A stretch of DNA of 64,000 nucleotides, from the NCBI RefSeq assembly GCF_001263795.1, contig NZ_LHUR01000027.1, positions 1 through 64,000 of the forward strand, read 5' to 3'. This DNA comes from Clostridium homopropionicum DSM 5847 (GTDB taxonomy: Bacteria > Bacillota > Clostridia > Clostridiales > Clostridiaceae). Positions within the stretch are counted from its first letter, which is position 1; each line of letters begins with the position of its first letter. The position numbers were made by a program, and so were the translations under genes. Below, piece after piece: positions 61,615 to 64,000 of this stretch. Under the pieces are notes generated by a model. The model was not told the DNA's origin, did not search any database, and worked only from the letters and a program-made list of their open reading frames with translations.

Positions 61615-63876
61615 TTACTCTCCTGCTTTGAAGTTGTAAATTGGCTTTATAATTTTCAGTATTTCTACAGTTTCTTGAATATTGTTTAATATTTCTTCTA
61701 TTGGCTTATAGGCCATTGGTGCTTCATCAAGGGTAGAGTAATTTACTGAGGTAGTGTATATCCCCTCCATAGACTTTTTGAATTCCTCCAAAGTTAAGTT
61801 CTCCTTAGCCTTGCTTCTACTCATGAGTCTTCCAGCGCCATGTGGAGCAGAATAATTCCAATCAGCGTTTCCTTTTCCAAAGGCAATTATGCTTCCATCC
61901 CTCATATTTAAAGGAATCAAAACCTTCTCTCCTGCATAAGCTGATATACTTCCTTTTCTTATGATGTTATCTTTAAAGTTTATATAGTTGTGCACAGTAT
62001 GGAAATAGTCAAAGTCACTAAGTTTTTTCCTAAGCAGCTTATTTAGTATAGCACTTGCCATAGCTTCTCTATTTAACGCAGCATATTCCTGACAAATACT
62101 CATATCATTAAGATACTTTTCTCTATACGTTCCAGTTAAAAAACATAATTCCTTAGGATAATTAGGAAGCATACCTTCATATTTTGCCTTAAGTTCCTTC
62201 AATGCATTTTGTATAAGCTTCCTTTTTCCTTCTTTCTTATAATCTGATATGATTTTCTCCCTTTGTTCATAATAATCTTCTTTTCCGGAACAAATATCTA
62301 TAGCTAGTTTTTGATAAATCTCCGCTACCTGCTTTCCTAGGTTTCTGCTTCCAGAGTGAATTACCAGATAAATATTATCTTCATCATCCTTATCCAATTC
62401 AATAAAATGATTCCCTCCACCAAGGGTTCCAATGCTTCTCTCGATTCTCTTTGTATCAGATAATTCTCTGAAACAGAACAGTTCCTGAAGTTTTGGGAAT
62501 TTTACTTGTCTGCCTTCATGTACTGATGTACCAGAAGGTACATTCCTTCGAACAACGTGATCCAATTCATCTAAATTAATATCAAGCTTTCCAAGTTCTA
62601 TAGTGGTCATTCCACAGCCTATATCTACCCCAACTATATTAGGAATAACCTTATCGCCTAAATCAGCAGTAAACCCTATTACGCACCCTTTACCAGCATG
62701 GGTATCAGGCATTATTGCAATATTACTATCCTTGCAAAATTCCTGATTGCATAACTCAATTACTTGAGAGATCACTTCTGGTTCCAATTTATCTGTAAAA
62801 ACTCTTGCAGTATTGTGTTTTCCCTTTATTTCTATCATCTTTTTTCCATCCTCTTCTAAAATATCACAGCCATTTAATTCAAGTGCTCGTCTTATTCTTG
62901 TAATTATCTCTTCCTTGATGCCCTGTGGAGATACAACCTTAACATATGGCCCTAAAGCTAATATTTTTCTTATTATTTCATCTTCTTCAAAGGTGTAATA
63001 GAAAAGCTTCATCTCATATTTATCTTTTTCAATGCACCTTGAATATCTTTCAAGTTCCGAAAAACTCATAAAGCATCTTTCCATAGCTGCCTTCTTATCA
63101 GTTACCTCAAGAATAATTGGATCTTTTGAATATCTATTTTCATGAAGGAGCTTTATGACTTCATTTCTATTAATCTCAGCCTTTCGATCTTCTTTTATCT
63201 CAATATCGGTCATTGAAAATATATTTGCCATTATTGATCTATTTTCATCCAAGGAGTATAATGAAACTCTGAACCTTCCATCCTTAATAGAATATTCCAA
63301 TCTTATGGGTAAAGCATGCCTATCACAATACTTATTCCCAAGCCTGTCATTATTGCAATACTTTATAGGTTTTTCTTCTATAATTGCCTTCAGTAGTGTT
63401 CTGAAGTTTTCTTCATATTGCTCTGTATTTGCAAGACCTGGTAGCACAGATGTGTTTGTATTATCTATGATATCATTAATGTTTGGAGCATCAAAATCCT
63501 TAAGAGCAGCTTTTAGCTTTGCAATAGTGGCATCCTTTAATAAAATCCTTACTCTCTTATCTTCCAACATATTTTTCAGCCAAGTCTTTTCTATGTTTGT
63601 AAGCCTAACCGGCAATACAGGCTTTTTATTTCCCTTACTATTAGGGAAATAAAGTCCATCTTCTAGCTTAAGCAGATTAAAGTTTTCTAATTCTTTATAT
63701 TGATTTAAAAGAAGTCCTTCAAAGGTCTTGAAGTTACTGCCAATTATCTTTTCTTGAAATTCTTCTTCCTCAATTATTTTAATAATATCTTTTTGGGAGA
63801 GGCCATTTTCACATTCATTAAGCACTTTAAATATGATGTGCAGGTATCTATTTTTAACTTCATCAAATAGCTCCAT
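61615..63876 (-). CDS. rtcB: WYL-domain protein fused to RtcB RNA ligase
   Basis: A 753-residue chain. Residues 1 to about 345 are a WYL-type regulator: an N-terminal helical part (ELFDEVKNRYLHIIFKVLNE), the WYL core (PIRLEYSIKDGRFRVSLYSL) and the WCX end (KILALGPYVKVVSPQGIK). Residues about 350-753 are a full RtcB 3'-phosphate/5'-OH RNA ligase: IMPDTHAGKGCVIGF, VGVDIGCGMTTIEL (metal Asp/Cys), LGGGNHFIEL, VIHSGSRNLGK and the guanylylation His in APHGAGRLMSR, all intact. The ATG at 63876 overlaps the stop of an upstream WYL gene by 14 bp. It likely repairs cleaved tRNA or Y RNA, with the WYL part sensing nucleic acid or ligand (inference). Confidence 0.88.
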   Translation of the reverse strand: MELFDEVKNRYLHIIFKVLNECENGLSQKDIIKIIEEEEFQEKIIGSNFKTFEGLLLNQYKELENFNLLKLEDGLYFPNSKGNKKPVLPVRLTNIEKTWLKNMLEDKRVRILLKDATIAKLKAALKDFDAPNINDIIDNTNTSVLPGLANTEQYEENFRTLLKAIIEEKPIKYCNNDRLGNKYCDRHALPIRLEYSIKDGRFRVSLYSLDENRSIMANIFSMTDIEIKEDRKAEINRNEVIKLLHENRYSKDPIILEVTDKKAAMERCFMSFSELERYSRCIEKDKYEMKLFYYTFEEDEIIRKILALGPYVKVVSPQGIKEEIITRIRRALELNGCDILEEDGKKMIEIKGKHNTARVFTDKLEPEVISQVIELCNQEFCKDSNIAIMPDTHAGKGCVIGFTADLGDKVIPNIVGVDIGCGMTTIELGKLDINLDELDHVVRRNVPSGTSVHEGRQVKFPKLQELFCFRELSDTKRIERSIGTLGGGNHFIELDKDDEDNIYLVIHSGSRNLGKQVAEIYQKLAIDICSGKEDYYEQREKIISDYKKEGKRKLIQNALKELKAKYEGMLPNYPKELCFLTGTYREKYLNDMSICQEYAALNREAMASAILNKLLRKKLSDFDYFHTVHNYINFKDNIIRKGSISAYAGEKVLIPLNMRDGSIIAFGKGNADWNYSAPHGAGRLMSRSKAKENLTLEEFKKSMEGIYTTSVNYSTLDEAPMAYKPIEEILNNIQETVEILKIIKPIYNFKAGE

Positions 63877-64000
63877 AGCTTTCAAGCATCTCCTTCCAAT
63901 CCTCTGCAATTTTCTTAATTATTACTCTTCCCTGAATAATCTTTATGTAACCTGAATAACTTCTTATCCAAGGAACCATTTCATGACTATCATTAACAAT
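63863..64000 (-). CDS. WYL-domain protein, C-terminal part (cut by window edge)
   Basis: The last 45 codons of a frame entering from the right edge read VNDSHEMVPWIRSYSGYIKI and IIKKIAEDWKEMLESYGAI, the WCX end of a WYL transcriptional regulator. It stops at 63863, inside the start of the WYL-RtcB gene, so translation of the two is probably coupled. The protein resembles the WCX part of its neighbour in position of the Gly-Pro/Trp-Ile segment, as expected for paired WYL proteins. The rest lies outside the window. Confidence 0.78.
   Translation of the reverse strand: MVNDSHEMVPWIRSYSGYIKIIQGRVIIKKIAEDWKEMLESYGAI

Overview
The window comes from a low-GC, strictly anaerobic-looking Firmicute, most likely a Clostridium sensu stricto. 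The evidence is strong AT bias, AGGAGG-type ribosome binding sites, some TTG/GTG starts, and clostridial families such as propionate CoA-transferase, acyl-CoA dehydratase activase, a ThiC TPP riboswitch and a WYL/RtcB/Ro60 locus. Almost every gene from 19.5 kb to the right end lies on the minus strand.

Region 1 (1-3.8 kb): an acyl-CoA dehydratase activase (cut by the edge), a VOC-family protein and a propionate CoA-transferase form a minus-strand CoA-ester cluster. It is followed by metY (O-acetylhomoserine sulfhydrylase).

Region 2 (3.9-19.5 kb): a myo-inositol catabolic locus. A three-gene sugar ABC importer (3965-7566) faces a membrane-anchored AraC-type regulator (8112-10460). An operon reading Fe-alcohol dehydrogenase, iolJ, iolC, iolB, iolD, iolG, iolE (18371 down to 10563) faces a DeoR-family regulator (18657-19421). 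A shared CCTTTTGGTTATA motif lies upstream of both the importer and the operon, and in the operon it sits on a well-formed promoter. No iolA is present. The Fe-dependent dehydrogenase leading the operon, plus the CoA-transferase cluster, suggests that malonate semialdehyde may be reduced to 3-hydroxypropionate and passed toward propionate (inference).

Region 3 (19.5-27.7 kb): housekeeping and accessory genes. These are an AEC transporter, a cupin, thiC with a TPP riboswitch and its terminator, a GAF-GGDEF protein, a homocysteine methyltransferase, a YbaK-type editing protein, a TfoX-C protein, a GNAT, a methyltransferase and a DUF1801 protein.

Region 4 (27.7-35 kb): a partly decayed defence island. 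It holds a Gabija-like pair (OLD-TOPRIM nuclease plus UvrD-like helicase, ATGA overlap), a broken SF1 helicase, a Fic-fold protein whose catalytic motif has lost its histidine, a DUF1016/YhcG protein cut inside its nuclease domain, and a fragment of a second YhcG.

Region 5 (35.6-59.4 kb): a long co-directional run of small, mostly single-gene units. It contains ten GNAT acetyltransferases, two intact Nudix hydrolases, an S66 peptidase, a histidine phosphatase, a CDP-alcohol phosphatidyltransferase, an orphan aroB-like gene and small membrane proteins. Several members are broken: an AraC regulator carrying a MITE-like insertion, an internally deleted hydroxypyruvate isomerase, a frameshifted methyltransferase, and Nudix and HAD remnants. 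It looks like a hot spot of gene gain and loss.

Region 6 (59.7-64 kb): an RNA repair/surveillance locus and the most interesting part of the window. The order is a WYL protein (C-terminal part only), a WYL domain fused in frame to RtcB RNA ligase, a terminator, a promoter, two structured RNAs, and a Ro60/Rsr TROVE protein. The first RNA has a tRNA T-arm placed 5' of a D-arm, that is, a circularly permuted tRNA-like module closed by a Y-RNA-type stem.
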